DNA from: a virus
IMG/VR virus record: IMGVR_UViG_3300023109_000007
Coordinates: 1-64,000 of that record
Strand: one strand, 5' to 3'
DNA: 64,000 nt
A program made the translations under genes and the position numbers. The notes below the pieces were generated by a model. That model did no database searches. It was not told the DNA's origin and saw only the letters and a list, made by a program, of their open reading frames with translations. The stretch's first letter is position 1; every line of letters starts with the position of its first letter. Shown piece by piece: positions 53,801 to 64,000 of the stretch.

Positions 53801-56800
53801 ACTTAACTTTCATTAATGCAGTTCTAATTAAACTATTACCAATTATTACACTTGCACTAGCTTCAATACCGCCTGATGCTTGCGAACCTTGTATTGTAAT
53901 AGTTGGAGCAGATATATAGCCACTTCCTGGATTAGTAACTTCAATTTTAGTAATTGCGCCACGTCCAAGGTATGCTTGTGCTGTTGCACCAGAACCGCCA
54001 CCACCTTCAATTATTATTTTAGGTGTAAATGTATACTTACTTCCTGGATTAGCAATTTCAATTGATGTAATTTCATATCCAACATTATCAGTAAAGTCCT
54101 TGCGAGGAAATTCATTAAGTTTAGTATTATTAGAAACTACAACATCATCAACTACCTTTATAATTGGAACTGTTATCTTTTTAGAAACAGTATCATAATA
54201 TGCAGGAACATCAAAATCACTAATTTTACTATTTGACTCGTCAATTGCTTCATAGTTACTTACGAATTCTCGTATAGATGTTTTAAATGGTTTTGCTTCT
54301 TTGATATATGCTTCATAACTAGGTAATGTATCGTTATTAAATGTAATATCCTGCTGTAGAACTCCTAAGTTATGTTTTGCCTTTACAAAACTTGTCTTAA
54401 ATGCCCAGTCAACATATAGTTGCTCAGAAAATACATAACGTAAACTTGCAAACCATAAGTTGTTGTATTCAATTTCTAATTCATCAACAAATATATTATC
54501 TCTAATAGTGTTTAGAATAATTCTTAATTCTTGTACAGGCTGATTATCATAGAAATAACTGTCGAAACTTCTTACATCATAACCTAAACTATTGTTTAAT
54601 AAATCATAAAGTGAATTATCAAAGATAATAGTACCGCTTTGTCTACCAATTGTTTCATAATTTATTGTAAAGTCTTCTGTATCTTCGTTTGCAACTTTTC
54701 TAAGTAACAGCCAACCGCCTGTTCCTACAGAACTAATCTTAACAATATCGCCAATTTTGTTTTCCAAGCCGTAAAGTTCATATGTTCCTTGTAGACTATA
54801 ATCAATATCAGTAAATTCATTATATCCGTTAGCATACCAATCTGCGTATGACCAAAATAAAGACGTATCAAATTCTTGTACACGTTTTCTAAACCATTCT
54901 TTAGAAGAATTATCCCAATCATATATTGACCACTTACCATATACAGTCGAATCTGTAATTACAAGTACTGATAATTTTCTAACAAGTAATCGTGTTGCAT
55001 TAGTGTAATTTTCACCTTGATTAATAACTTCTACACTAGTAACTTGACCTAAATTATTGATAAACGTTTGTATTTCTGCACCAGTACCTTGTCCTACTAT
55101 CTCTACTGTAGGACCTTTTCTAATAGTATCAGTCTCAGGATTAAAGTTAATATCTTTATATCCTCTTCCTGGCTCTGTAATTTCAACTGATCTAATTGCA
55201 CCGTTTGAAATAACTGGTGTAAGCTGTGCTTGTACAATTTTACTTGTACCTATAAACCGCAATTCTTCAACTGTGTCAATTTCAAAGTCATATAAATTTG
55301 TAAATTTGCTTGGTATTGACTGTGAAGATGTTAATGGCGATAAATCAAAATCATCAACAATTAGTTTTTCTGCTAATACTAAGTTTACTCTTTCAATAAC
55401 TTGCTTTAGTGCTTCAGTTTTGTTTACAAACATACCTTGACGGGGACTAAATCTGTTACCATACTTTAATTTAACTGGTAAATTAGGATCAGGTACTTGA
55501 CGCATTTGAGCATCATAACCAACTAAGCTATCAAACCACTTTTGTTCAATTTCTGGATTTAGTTTGCTTGTTTCTAAACCGTCACTCATAATTTGATACT
55601 GTGTATGAACGTTTTGCTCTCTATCATTATTAGCAAGCCATCTAACATTTAGTACAATATCTTTATCATTTAATAAACTGTCACAGTTATGAACAATAAA
55701 TCTGTCTTGTGCTAATAGTGCTACATGCTTATAACCATTTCCTGCAGGATTTTGTATTAAATTTCCTATATCTAGGACTGATAGCTTTCTATTCGTTGAA
55801 TTTTTCGGAACATCTGTTTTACGTGTTACCCAAAAGTAGAACTTACTACCAAAAGTCTGTGTTGCCGAATCATAATTAACAACTTGTGTATACTGTGCAT
55901 CTGAATAAACTGTTTGGCCTGTTATGCCTGCTTGATATCCAATCTCAGTTTCACTTAATTCGTCCCACTTAGCTGGTGAATAATCACTTTCTACCCATTC
56001 GTGTACTGAAACTACGTAGTCTGGCATCAATTTATTGAAGTTGTTTTTTTGGAATGTTATATCACCTTGGTAAGCATTTATAAATTTACTTAAACTAATA
56101 TCATACCATACACTACCAACATAGTTTGCGCCCCATGGATCACCTTCATCAAACATTCCTTCAAGTGGAGTAACATTATAACGTGCCGGATCATAAGGTA
56201 CTTTGTAATCAATTTCTTGTTCGGCAGGACCGGGCAGTTTGCCCTGTATAATGTCAACATAATCTAAATCTAGTACCTTTTGATTAGTACGTTTGTTGTA
56301 TAGGAACATTCCTTCTATTAATTTGATATCAACTGTATCTACTGGACTACGTATTATGTTCCAAGCCGACTTGTTAAATGGTTTTCTATAGTCAATTATT
56401 TCGCCTTGGTAAGTATCTTTCTCTATTCTTGGCATACCAACATATGTATGATTGTCATTTATAACAAGTACTTCGCCAAATGTTTGTGTTTCGCCTGTGT
56501 AGTTGAATCTTTCTGCAAATACAAAACTATCATTTAAGTTTTCAAATACATATACAACTCCGCTATTAACCAATACGTTATTAAACGTTGTAAATCCTGA
56601 ATCATATGTAGTTGTTGGTTCAGTATTACCTACTATCGTTCCATCAAATGTAGTTGGCGATGTAATGTCACCATTTTTGCTTGTAATTACAATTTCATTT
56701 TTAGAAAAGTCAATGTTAAATCCAAATAATTCTGACTGTTCGTTATTTGGACTTATCAGTGTTTGAGAAAGTTCAAACACACCTGCTGCATTTTCTTTGT

Positions 56801-59800
56801 ATACTAGTACTCGACCTTGATCAATATTAATACTATCATTATACGGTTCGCTTACTGCAAAGAATTTACCGTCATCACTAACTGCAATATCATGATATAT
56901 ACCGTCTTTGGTTAATGTATCTTCAAGCATTTGCTTAAACATATATTTTGTACCGTCTAATTTATAAATGCCAATTGTAGCAATAGTATCATCAACTGTA
57001 AAGTTAGTAATATAGATTCCTTCAGCATACTCGTCAAGTGCTAAGTATTCCCAAGTACTATCAGCTGTATCAGCTGCTAGAGTTGCATCACGCACAGTTT
57101 CATCATCAAACAATGTTGAACTGATTCTAAATGTTGTGTCGCTTAGAATACTATGAACATAATATGTTTGGTTTTCAGCTAGTGGGGACTGGGCAGCAGC
57201 ATTGGATGAATCAAGTTCATTTGGTATTCTAACTCTAACTGGCATACCAATATAAAGCCATGCTGTTGAATCAATTGTAATAGTATCAGCATCAGTATCA
57301 ATTGACTCTACTTTAGCTTCAACTGAATGTTCATTTAATACTACTAATAGTTTTCCGTCTTTGCTTAGATCAAAACTCTTTGCAAATTGTGTCAACGGCC
57401 ATTTAGATTCAAATAACATTTGTGATTCGTATAATGTGTTATTAGTTTCTGTTGGTAAGTAACCTAAATAATCTTCGCCACCTGTAACTATTTCCCAATC
57501 GTTAGTGCTAAATGGCTGTGTGCCATCTACTTTAGTTTTTGCTTTATAAAGTTTTAGTGTACTATCGTCATCTGGATCAGCATATTTTACAAGTTCTCCT
57601 GGTGCATAATCTAGTACAGGATCGTTTTGGAATAATCCTCTATAATCATCGTCCTTGCCGTATCTCCAACTTATTCTATTCCAGTAAGTAGTATTTCCTA
57701 TGTCAATTACAGGTTCAAGTTGAGGTACATCTCTTTTTGCTTCATAAAACTCTCCTTGATACTCAACTATTACACCTTGTTCAAATGTATTAAGGGGTCC
57801 CCATTCGCCAAAATAGTTATCGGCTTTGTCAACAGGTACTCCGTGTTTAATAATTTCAAGTTGTCCGGTTCCTGATGTACTAGAAACAAGCAATGTATAA
57901 TCTAAGCCTGATTGTACTAGTTTAAGTTTTGTACCGTACCCTCTATTATCACTAGCTCTTTCACTAACAAAACTATCTACGTATCTAAATCCTGAAGTGC
58001 CATTAAATTTAAAGATACTTATTGTACCTTCATTAACATTCTGTACTTGACCAAATTCGTCAACTGGTATACTATAAACTTGTGTATAATCTCTATTAAA
58101 TGCATCTGGGTAGTTTGCAGGAACTTGTGCTCCTTGTTGAGCTACTGCATCATAGAACCAATATTCTTCGTCTACAATTTTGCTGTACTGCCAACTTGGA
58201 TCTTCAGCAACTGGTGGTAATGATACTAATGGTAAATTACCGTCAGTATTTTCAAAGACCATTAATCCGCCAATTTCATTACCACCCATAGCAACATCTT
58301 GAAGCACACTATCAATTTTGCCCATTACTCTTCCAGGCTGTCCTGGGAATAACGTAGCATCAGGTTCTCTACGAATTTCATATCTACCAATATTGTTTAA
58401 CTGTGACCAGTCGCCTGATATATTTTTAAGATAAACTCTTACTTTGTTAAAGTCTCTTTGATAAAATACAACTTCAGCTCGGCTTGTAGTTCTAGTACTT
58501 AAACTTAGTCCGCCAAAACCATCAAACGGTGTTTGTACATCTGTAACAATCGAGCCAACTAACGGTTCATATGGTAAATCATTTTGGAATTCTGTAAATT
58601 CAAAATCAATAAATCCATCCCAAATATCTGTTATTGTATGTTTTTTATTTAATTGTTCAAAAGTAAAGCCTGCAGAAGCAACATCAATAACATAGTTGTC
58701 AAGGTCATATAATTGTAATCTAACTTTAACATTGTTTCCTGTATCAGGATCTATTAATATATTTCCATTTATATCAGTAATTTTATTTTGATACTCGCTA
58801 CTCATTCTTACTACAAATTTATCTGTAGCAAATGTAGTAGGAGTAGCTAAGTTTCCATTGTCACCTAAATATGTAAGGTTAATAATTTGTCCAGCTTGCT
58901 GCTGTTGACCTGTATAACTTCCTATACTACTAATTAAATTTTGTAAGTTAAAGTATTCAAAAATATTTCTATTATCACTTTGTCGCTTAACATCATTATA
59001 TATTAAACCTGTACCAATTTCAATCCATGTAGAACCATTTTCATAAACTTTACTTACTGTTTTTTCAGCATCCGAATAAACATTAACTAACCAAAAGCCA
59101 GATAGTCCGTCAATTACATTATCTGCAAGTATATTATATGTTCCCATTATGTCAGCATCATTTACATATAAATCACCAAATGCATCAAACACACCGTTGA
59201 CATTAGTTAGGTACATTACAACACTATCGTCTTGTGTTTCGATGTAATAAACTTCGCCGCTACCTGTTGGAGTAGTAACTGAATTTCCTATCTGTGGTAA
59301 TATTGTAAACGTATCAACATATATTACTAAGTCAACTTTTTGTACAATAGTATGAGTATCACTAATATCTTCATATGTAAGTGTTCCGCTATCGCCGTCC
59401 CAAGGTAATGTTAAATCTAAAGTAGGGTTACTTCTAGAAAATCTGTTCCAAGTAAGGCTTACACTGTCGCCCGGCTCTGTTGCAAGATATGCTGTCTTCG
59501 GAGCTCTAATTAAGAAGTGATCAGTTGGTTTATCAATAAGACCAGGATTACCAGTAAGTAGTAAACTGATTAAACTACTATCAGCATCATCTTGACTTGC
59601 AATATCTGTATAACTGTTAAATGTATTAAATTCAACACTAGGTTGCTGAGGTATAATAGTTCTATTAGCTTTGTATAAGCCTTCTCTAAACGAAATTACA
59701 TCATTTTTATTATATTCTTGTGTCGGTACAAAATCACCTTGAAATCTTGTTCTTATTTCTGCTGCGTCTGGAGTACCTACTGCTAAGAAATTGCCGTCTG

Positions 59801-62800
59801 GTGAAATTGCTATATCACTACCAAAGTTAATATCACGCTGTGTTATAACAAAACTATCAAAAATACCATTATTACCTAATGATGTTTCAATTGTTCCGTT
59901 GACTGAAATCAAGTTAGCACCTTCTACATTTAGCTGTCCTCGGACATTTTCTAAATAAACTGTGTTACCAGATGTTGTTTGTGATATAGTAGCTGTGCAA
60001 TTTCCTTGTTTAAATTTGTGTCCTGCAACTACATTTACTGACTGTGATAATGTAAGCACTGCATCGTTAACTCTAATATTATCTGGTGGTAAAATAGTCT
60101 GTGTTAATACTAAGTTATTAGTTTCTACTGATCTTCTATAGTAATGAACTTTGCCATCGTTGTCATCAGATGCAGATACCATTAAGTTTCTATTGTCGTC
60201 ACTAACTGAAAGAGCTACACCGTATTTTTGAAAGTTATCTGTAGAAGTTGCAGGATTAAAAATAACCTGTTGTTCTACATAATTCTCAGTATTTTGAATT
60301 ACACTCCAACTCTTATCTAATTTGTCAATCCAAACTTTTTGGTTTTCATCTTTATAACTTTCGATAAGAGTATTCAACTCATTTATATCTTTTACTCGTA
60401 CACTTCTAAATCTAGCAACCAGATAGTTTACATTTTCTATTGCTGATACTACAACTCCGTCTGGTAATTGTAGCACCATTGTGTCTACACTTACTTCTGA
60501 AACATACAAAAAGTTTAGAAGATTTGATGATGCTGCGCCATATATACCAACTACATCACCTTTCTTTATATCGCCGCCTACAAATTTTGTAGTATTAACT
60601 CTAACAAAAGGAGTTGTAGATCCAGTAATTTCGTCAGCACCTTCGTCTTCTGGTGTTATGCTAGTAATGTTGTAAGGTGTATCAACTAACTGGTACACAT
60701 TCCAATCATAATCAAAACTAATATTATCATCAGTTACCCAAACATAATCGCCAACAGTAATTTGCGGAGTTTGAATTTTAAGTAGATCATCTTTAATTCT
60801 AACTCTAAACTTTATATCTTCAGTTCTAACATAACCAGCTGACTGAATATATTCTTTTACATCATCAATTTTAGGAAATACTTTTGATTGATATTCAGAA
60901 TCTCTTGAATATACTTCGTATGGCTGTATTTCAATTGCTGTATCGCTTCTTGTAGGATTCTTAATATCTACTAGTTCAATTGGCTGAGGAGTAATTCTAA
61001 ATTTAGATTCGTCTAAAATAAAGTCTACATCTTTATACTTAGAAGTAGCACCGTATTGTCCTAATTGTACAGCCCATTCTTCAAAGAACTCTAAACTATC
61101 TTTTTCAGCATAATTTAAAGCATCAAATAATTTGCTAAGTGCATTAACAGTACCTTTGTCCTGTATCATACCTTGATAAAATTTATATTGACTTACGTCA
61201 TCATTTATAATATTAGCAAGATAATTTCTTGGTTGATAACCTATAAGATGTTGTGCAAGTTTTTGTTGCTCAATATCAAAGTTATCACTATCGAGATCAT
61301 AAAAGTCTGCAAATTGATTAATTTTATAATCAAAGTTTACCATTAATTGGGACTCAGGCTTTTCTGCAAGTTTTTGCCAACTAGATGTTTGGAACAACTC
61401 ACTTCCTGGAATGTTTACTAATGCTACATAATAAAACTCTTTATACTTTACAACATCGCCAATTACGTAATCTTTGTAACTATCCCATACAGTGATATTT
61501 GTGTCATCGTAAATAAACCCTGGAACATCCATTCCGCCAGCCCATTCGTCACTTCTGTATCCTATAACTTTAATACGTTCTTGCCTATAACCAGTTGCTG
61601 GATGGAAGATTGTATCTCCAAACTGTGTTGTATTATCTAGCAAACATACATGCTCTTTTTGTACTAACGGTAGTTGTGCTTGATATATGCCTTGTTCGGT
61701 ATTCTTAAGAACCATTCCAAAACTATTTTGTTGTCTAATAGTATGGTCAAAATCTTTATTAATTTGGCGAGCATCTGCATCTAATATACTATAAGGATAA
61801 AAGTTATCAAATATATTATCAACTACTGCATAATCTTTCTTAAACTGTAATACATTTGCTGCTGGACTTAAACTGATTGCTGTGCCTGCTGCCCAGTTTT
61901 GTGTTGTCCAGAATAAAAATTCTTTACATGAGTATGTCCAGTCATCAACATCGTCTGTATTAGCATTAAAGGTATCAAAAACAAAACCTTGATCTTGTAA
62001 GTATTTTCCGTATCCTAGAAGAAAATCTACAACATCTTGACTTGTTCTAAGTTGTGTTCCGTAATTTAATTTTTTTATTTTTTTACTAAATGTTTTTCTA
62101 ATAATTGCACGTTTGCCGCCTTCAACTGGAACTTCCGGTATTGAAACTAAATTATCAGTTGTAAATACTGTTGTACTTTCAAATCCTGTTGTTACTCTAT
62201 AATAACGGCCTGCATTTTCTATAACAGCACCTTCTGTAAATCTTCTATTAGGTGTCCAAGATTCAAAAGTTTCACTAATGCCGCCGATAATAATTGTTCT
62301 ATCTACTGTAGACTCAATATAAGGGTAATATGAAAAGTAAGGAGTATCAAATGCATATCCTCTTACAATAAATCCGCCGGATTGTTTTTCAATTGTTACA
62401 CCACTATATATTTGGTTTTCTAAAGGTGAACTTGTATTAAATATTATTTGGTAATTTTCTTCTGGAACAAAAACATTACCTTGATTATATGGTGTTCGTG
62501 AATCTAATATTAACTTAAATTTAGACTTATCAGTAAATCCGCCGATCTTAAATCCAAGTTGATTTGTTAGTGTTGTTAATTCATCTTTATATTCTTGGTA
62601 TATTGAACTTACGTTAGCACTTATATAACTGTATAGATAATTAATTAATCCGCTTGTTATAACTCTTTCAGTACCATTATAAGAGTTAGGAAATTGTATG
62701 TCTGCTAATGTAATAAATTTACCTGTAGTAGAATAAACATGTTGTCCTGCAAGGTTTGGAGTAATTCTAGAAAGATCAAAACATCTACCAAACAGCTCGT

Positions 62801-63998
62801 TAGGTTTATTTAGAACTAATCCAGATATAATAGCAAACGGATATTCACTACTACGTCTCCAAGCATTTTCAACAGGCGATACATCACCAAATTTAAACTT
62901 GTTTCTTGTATTTCTTGAAACATAATTTTTTGCAAAGTTTGCTTTCAAGGGTGAAACTATTTTACCATCAGAACCAACTGGGATATGCTTTAATAAATTA
63001 GGACGAGCATATCTTACATCGCGCCTAGTATTAGCAGGGTCTTTAATTAGTCCTTCTGAAATGTCTTCCCAAAGAATTAAGTTATCTCCTGTATACGGAG
63101 CCTTGCCATATGTATCTTCCCACCAAGTAGGTTTCACTGTAATACCAAGCATTTCCCAAGGATGTGTATGCGGACGATCAGTGTCGTATGCTTTTCTATA
63201 TACGCCGCGCCAAAAACCTGGAAGTTCTTCACCATTAGGAGCATTCATATAAGAGTAATTAAACGTTAATTGATTACCTCTATCGTAGAAAGAGTTATCT
63301 GTATAATCTGCATCGACTAACTGTTGCCATTCAACAAAACTGCTTAGTAATGAACCATTAAAGTCATCATACTTAATACCAGTGCTTCTATAATATCCAG
63401 GAATATAGTCGTGTATATTAAATATTTCTTGATTGTACTCAAACTTAATATTATTAAAGATTCTTTTTTCAAGTTCTAATAACAAGTTATCTCTATAATC
63501 ATCAAATGCAATAACTATAGATCCGTCATGTCCTTGTATAACTTTAGTTTCTTCTTGATAAGTGTCGTCTACAAAAATAGCTGGTTCATATTTTGGATAT
63601 AATCCTAACTTAGTAGGTGTTGCTGGAATAAAGGATCCGTCAGTTGATTCCCATTCAACTATTTCAATCTCATCGCCAACATTTTGTTCTGCTATGATTA
63701 GTACAAACCCTTCAGTACTAAAGCTATAGTCAATGCCATTAGTTAGTAATGAACCATTTAAGTATACTTGTACAGATTTACTAGACAAAGCTGAAGCATC
63801 AAATGCTGATGTTAATTGATAAAAAGGATTTCTTGAATCAAGTACAGAGTTTCTAATAACATTGTTTGCTCCAGTAGGAACCATATCACTAAAGTAATAC
63901 GGCATATTAGGAGTTTTATCTTTGTTTAATTCTTTTAATATTAAGTCAACATGTGTCCTTATTGGACCATCGTAACCTAATGTTTCTGCTGTTTGTAG
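50835..63998 (-). CDS. Giant virion protein with FG-GAP-like and CBM-like segments (5' end open)
   Basis: At least 4,356 residues from the first ATG in the window at 63905; that ATG has no Shine-Dalgarno sequence. The frame stays open for 31 further codons to the edge (LQTAETLGYDGPIRTHVDLI and on), so the true start may lie outside. Short carbohydrate-binding-like units with YxxGDVVxYxxxxYxA occur, e.g. VIGDVVKYKEFYYVA and EQGVIVEYQGEFYEA. FG-GAP-like blades occur, such as GSDIAISPDGNFLAVGTPDA (near 1370) and HDIAVSDDGKFFAVSEPYND (near 2340). NPGSGY repeats lie around 2980 and 3300 (TSIEIANPGSKY, TKIEVTNPGSGY). It is probably a long tail- or baseplate-linked adhesin. No protease, lyase or lysozyme motif is seen. 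Confidence 0.82.
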   Translation of the reverse strand, partial: LQTAETLGYDGPIRTHVDLILKELNKDKTPNMPYYFSDMVPTGANNVIRNSVLDSRNPFYQLTSAFDASALSSKSVQVYLNGSLLTNGIDYSFSTEGFVLIIAEQNVGDEIEIVEWESTDGSFIPATPTKLGLYPKYEPAIFVDDTYQEETKVIQGHDGSIVIAFDDYRDNLLLELEKRIFNNIKFEYNQEIFNIHDYIPGYYRSTGIKYDDFNGSLLSSFVEWQQLVDADYTDNSFYDRGNQLTFNYSYMNAPNGEELPGFWRGVYRKAYDTDRPHTHPWEMLGITVKPTWWEDTYGKAPYTGDNLILWEDISEGLIKDPANTRRDVRYARPNLLKHIPVGSDGKIVSPLKANFAKNYVSRNTRNKFKFGDVSPVENAWRRSSEYPFAIISGLVLNKPNELFGRCFDLSRITPNLAGQHVYSTTGKFITLADIQFPNSYNGTERVITSGLINYLYSYISANVSSIYQEYKDELTTLTNQLGFKIGGFTDKSKFKLILDSRTPYNQGNVFVPEENYQIIFNTSSPLENQIYSGVTIEKQSGGFIVRGYAFDTPYFSYYPYIESTVDRTIIIGGISETFESWTPNRRFTEGAVIENAGRYYRVTTGFESTTVFTTDNLVSIPEVPVEGGKRAIIRKTFSKKIKKLNYGTQLRTSQDVVDFLLGYGKYLQDQGFVFDTFNANTDDVDDWTYSCKEFLFWTTQNWAAGTAISLSPAANVLQFKKDYAVVDNIFDNFYPYSILDADARQINKDFDHTIRQQNSFGMVLKNTEQGIYQAQLPLVQKEHVCLLDNTTQFGDTIFHPATGYRQERIKVIGYRSDEWAGGMDVPGFIYDDTNITVWDSYKDYVIGDVVKYKEFYYVALVNIPGSELFQTSSWQKLAEKPESQLMVNFDYKINQFADFYDLDSDNFDIEQQKLAQHLIGYQPRNYLANIINDDVSQYKFYQGMIQDKGTVNALSKLFDALNYAEKDSLEFFEEWAVQLGQYGATSKYKDVDFILDESKFRITPQPIELVDIKNPTRSDTAIEIQPYEVYSRDSEYQSKVFPKIDDVKEYIQSAGYVRTEDIKFRVRIKDDLLKIQTPQITVGDYVWVTDDNISFDYDWNVYQLVDTPYNITSITPEDEGADEITGSTTPFVRVNTTKFVGGDIKKGDVVGIYGAASSNLLNFLYVSEVSVDTMVLQLPDGVVVSAIENVNYLVARFRSVRVKDINELNTLIESYKDENQKVWIDKLDKSWSVIQNTENYVEQQVIFNPATSTDNFQKYGVALSVSDDNRNLMVSASDDNDGKVHYYRRSVETNNLVLTQTILPPDNIRVNDAVLTLSQSVNVVAGHKFKQGNCTATISQTTSGNTVYLENVRGQLNVEGANLISVNGTIETSLGNNGIFDSFVITQRDINFGSDIAISPDGNFLAVGTPDAAEIRTRFQGDFVPTQEYNKNDVISFREGLYKANRTIIPQQPSVEFNTFNSYTDIASQDDADSSLISLLLTGNPGLIDKPTDHFLIRAPKTAYLATEPGDSVSLTWNRFSRSNPTLDLTLPWDGDSGTLTYEDISDTHTIVQKVDLVIYVDTFTILPQIGNSVTTPTGSGEVYYIETQDDSVVMYLTNVNGVFDAFGDLYVNDADIMGTYNILADNVIDGLSGFWLVNVYSDAEKTVSKVYENGSTWIEIGTGLIYNDVKRQSDNRNIFEYFNLQNLISSIGSYTGQQQQAGQIINLTYLGDNGNLATPTTFATDKFVVRMSSEYQNKITDINGNILIDPDTGNNVKVRLQLYDLDNYVIDVASAGFTFEQLNKKHTITDIWDGFIDFEFTEFQNDLPYEPLVGSIVTDVQTPFDGFGGLSLSTRTTSRAEVVFYQRDFNKVRVYLKNISGDWSQLNNIGRYEIRREPDATLFPGQPGRVMGKIDSVLQDVAMGGNEIGGLMVFENTDGNLPLVSLPPVAEDPSWQYSKIVDEEYWFYDAVAQQGAQVPANYPDAFNRDYTQVYSIPVDEFGQVQNVNEGTISIFKFNGTSGFRYVDSFVSERASDNRGYGTKLKLVQSGLDYTLLVSSTSGTGQLEIIKHGVPVDKADNYFGEWGPLNTFEQGVIVEYQGEFYEAKRDVPQLEPVIDIGNTTYWNRISWRYGKDDDYRGLFQNDPVLDYAPGELVKYADPDDDSTLKLYKAKTKVDGTQPFSTNDWEIVTGGEDYLGYLPTETNNTLYESQMLFESKWPLTQFAKSFDLSKDGKLLVVLNEHSVEAKVESIDTDADTITIDSTAWLYIGMPVRVRIPNELDSSNAAAQSPLAENQTYYVHSILSDTTFRISSTLFDDETVRDATLAADTADSTWEYLALDEYAEGIYITNFTVDDTIATIGIYKLDGTKYMFKQMLEDTLTKDGIYHDIAVSDDGKFFAVSEPYNDSINIDQGRVLVYKENAAGVFELSQTLISPNNEQSELFGFNIDFSKNEIVITSKNGDITSPTTFDGTIVGNTEPTTTYDSGFTTFNNVLVNSGVVYVFENLNDSFVFAERFNYTGETQTFGEVLVINDNHTYVGMPRIEKDTYQGEIIDYRKPFNKSAWNIIRSPVDTVDIKLIEGMFLYNKRTNQKVLDLDYVDIIQGKLPGPAEQEIDYKVPYDPARYNVTPLEGMFDEGDPWGANYVGSVWYDISLSKFINAYQGDITFQKNNFNKLMPDYVVSVHEWVESDYSPAKWDELSETEIGYQAGITGQTVYSDAQYTQVVNYDSATQTFGSKFYFWVTRKTDVPKNSTNRKLSVLDIGNLIQNPAGNGYKHVALLAQDRFIVHNCDSLLNDKDIVLNVRWLANNDREQNVHTQYQIMSDGLETSKLNPEIEQKWFDSLVGYDAQMRQVPDPNLPVKLKYGNRFSPRQGMFVNKTEALKQVIERVNLVLAEKLIVDDFDLSPLTSSQSIPSKFTNLYDFEIDTVEELRFIGTSKIVQAQLTPVISNGAIRSVEITEPGRGYKDINFNPETDTIRKGPTVEIVGQGTGAEIQTFINNLGQVTSVEVINQGENYTNATRLLVRKLSVLVITDSTVYGKWSIYDWDNSSKEWFRKRVQEFDTSLFWSYADWYANGYNEFTDIDYSLQGTYELYGLENKIGDIVKISSVGTGGWLLLRKVANEDTEDFTINYETIGRQSGTIIFDNSLYDLLNNSLGYDVRSFDSYFYDNQPVQELRIILNTIRDNIFVDELEIEYNNLWFASLRYVFSEQLYVDWAFKTSFVKAKHNLGVLQQDITFNNDTLPSYEAYIKEAKPFKTSIREFVSNYEAIDESNSKISDFDVPAYYDTVSKKITVPIIKVVDDVVVSNNTKLNEFPRKDFTDNVGYEITSIEIANPGSKYTFTPKIIIEGGGGSGATAQAYLGRGAITKIEVTNPGSGYISAPTITIQGSQASGGIEASASVIIGNSLIRTALMKVKFDRTSGSMYIMDLDTAETFAGTGFKTSYNLEWPIANNSTKVKISVDGEEALRSEYTYYNKENNDKSYTRLQGVIDFTTPPSNLAVITVEYEKSVDMLHAQDRVNFFYNPTSGMLGKELNQLMDGIDYGGVQVRSFEFTGPSGWDSDSWYSTTWDSYINTFEDEVFIFDGSTISIKLGQPLEAATNYNVYVRLLGETEYTRIDGASPDSSDTTYDGPWIETLIGDGTTDIIELDELGITVKDGDSIIIRKETSDGSFEPDDLSFDTALSGGDLAYSTAKGIAAEEIIIDGDGFVTPTTSKGTEELVPGQLIDSLDIQVYERETGGQGMIYAQTFVLGANDTEFDLKIIPASVDSILVKLDNTLLSPSEYTIDWTNNKLVLDSANLAVNQVLSVVAVGTGQQNVLDTGRFVATGDTADYLTAVKHQESMSAYVTINGIKQDIILIEADDSFPNFGGNTVIRFESEPSTGALIDYVIFADDTIINVSQMARSSLIGDGSTVSFTLPSTPLYQTPLEYKMLVKVGNKVLNPGYNAEFTIPQDRQRQYQLELFQKPGGSISNVENNVKPFINGKAITFPNQWVFDSSNSIIELQPGVGKPGDILEVYIVGDGEYTITNNVITFVDTPGYDVSIELITFTNHDILNSERINYEVAARSLLTAGSKEYSTYHRLTTGEILLRKPVIDAQYVWISVNGELLIPSLDYHVTDDRTKVRIEQKLNPDDVIDVLSFSAPIATERFAYRQFKDMLNRTHFKRIDQATTTLTQNLNYYDLRIEVADGSTLPEPNKGKNIPGIIWINKERIEYLVKEDNTLRQLRRGTLGTSVNESITSGTSVYDQGPNKSIPYKDETITRIHTTDGSTKVIDLDFDPDNNAQVYNAAHDLEVSAVEFFEVFYQGRRLRKTSQLSFNPATALDSNEGDIILPPEFSVVGNILTLNIADPDTGIYGNYIPPANVQVHIIRKQGKVWNDPDTSLANSDNNIANFLRSGSINFIE

Positions 63999-64000
63999 AA

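Noticed and set aside
53880-54065. Plus-strand reading frames in the giant gene and elsewhere
   Set aside because: They lie opposite long, coherent minus-strand genes, have unlikely composition, no ribosome binding site and no recognisable domain.
1-64000. CRISPR arrays, insertion sequences, integrase or attachment sites, tRNA genes
   Set aside because: I found no regularly spaced repeats, transposase or integrase motifs, or cloverleaf-type sequence on reading the window. A tRNA scan would be needed to exclude unusual tRNAs.

Overview
The window reads as part of the genome of a tailed bacteriophage, most likely a marine T4-like myovirus. The evidence is a tail collar domain fibre, several fibre proteins with a shared N-terminal module, a very large virion-type protein of more than 4,350 residues, AT-rich DNA, almost no intergenic space, and ATAAATA-type late-promoter motifs before structural genes. 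No photosynthesis gene, tRNA, terminase or capsid gene is visible. The host cannot be named; a heterotrophic marine bacterium is a reasonable guess. All genes but one run leftward on the minus strand, usually overlapping by 1 to 20 bases.

Region A (about 42.3-64.0 kb) is a tail and adsorption module. It holds a giant protein with FG-GAP-like and CBM-like segments, whose frame stays open to the window edge, then a small structural protein, three large fibre paralogues (one with a tail collar domain) and a pair of smaller paralogues. Its junctions carry late-promoter-like motifs and good Shine-Dalgarno sequences.

Region B (about 23.0-42.3 kb) begins just below a near-consensus sigma70 promoter (TTGACA-N17-TATACT). 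It encodes sugar- and surface-type enzymes: GT8-like and DGD-containing glycosyltransferases, a three-member family with an EKxxKPI motif, a UDP-sugar dehydrogenase, two SGNH hydrolases, a methyltransferase and five radical SAM enzymes. The plausible role is making or remodelling a surface polymer of the host or virion.

Region C (about 12.9-23.0 kb) is dominated by radical SAM enzymes (eight in about 10 kb), with a QueC-like PP-loop ATPase and the only plus-strand gene, a nitroreductase.

Region D (1-12.8 kb) looks like a biosynthetic cluster. It has two radical SAM enzymes with B12-binding-like N-termini, five 2OG-Fe(II)-type oxygenases, a peroxiredoxin-fold protein without its catalytic cysteine, two methyltransferases, a second PP-loop ATPase, a sulfotransferase and another radical SAM enzyme. 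It runs without a break into a tripartite tricarboxylate transporter permease (TctA) and the start of its periplasmic binding protein (TctC).

In total 16 radical SAM proteins lie in about 37 kb, in at least five architectures, and no precursor-peptide gene is evident. The substrate is unknown. This dense enzyme island, linked to surface glycan genes and a carboxylate importer, is the strongest candidate here for an undescribed system.
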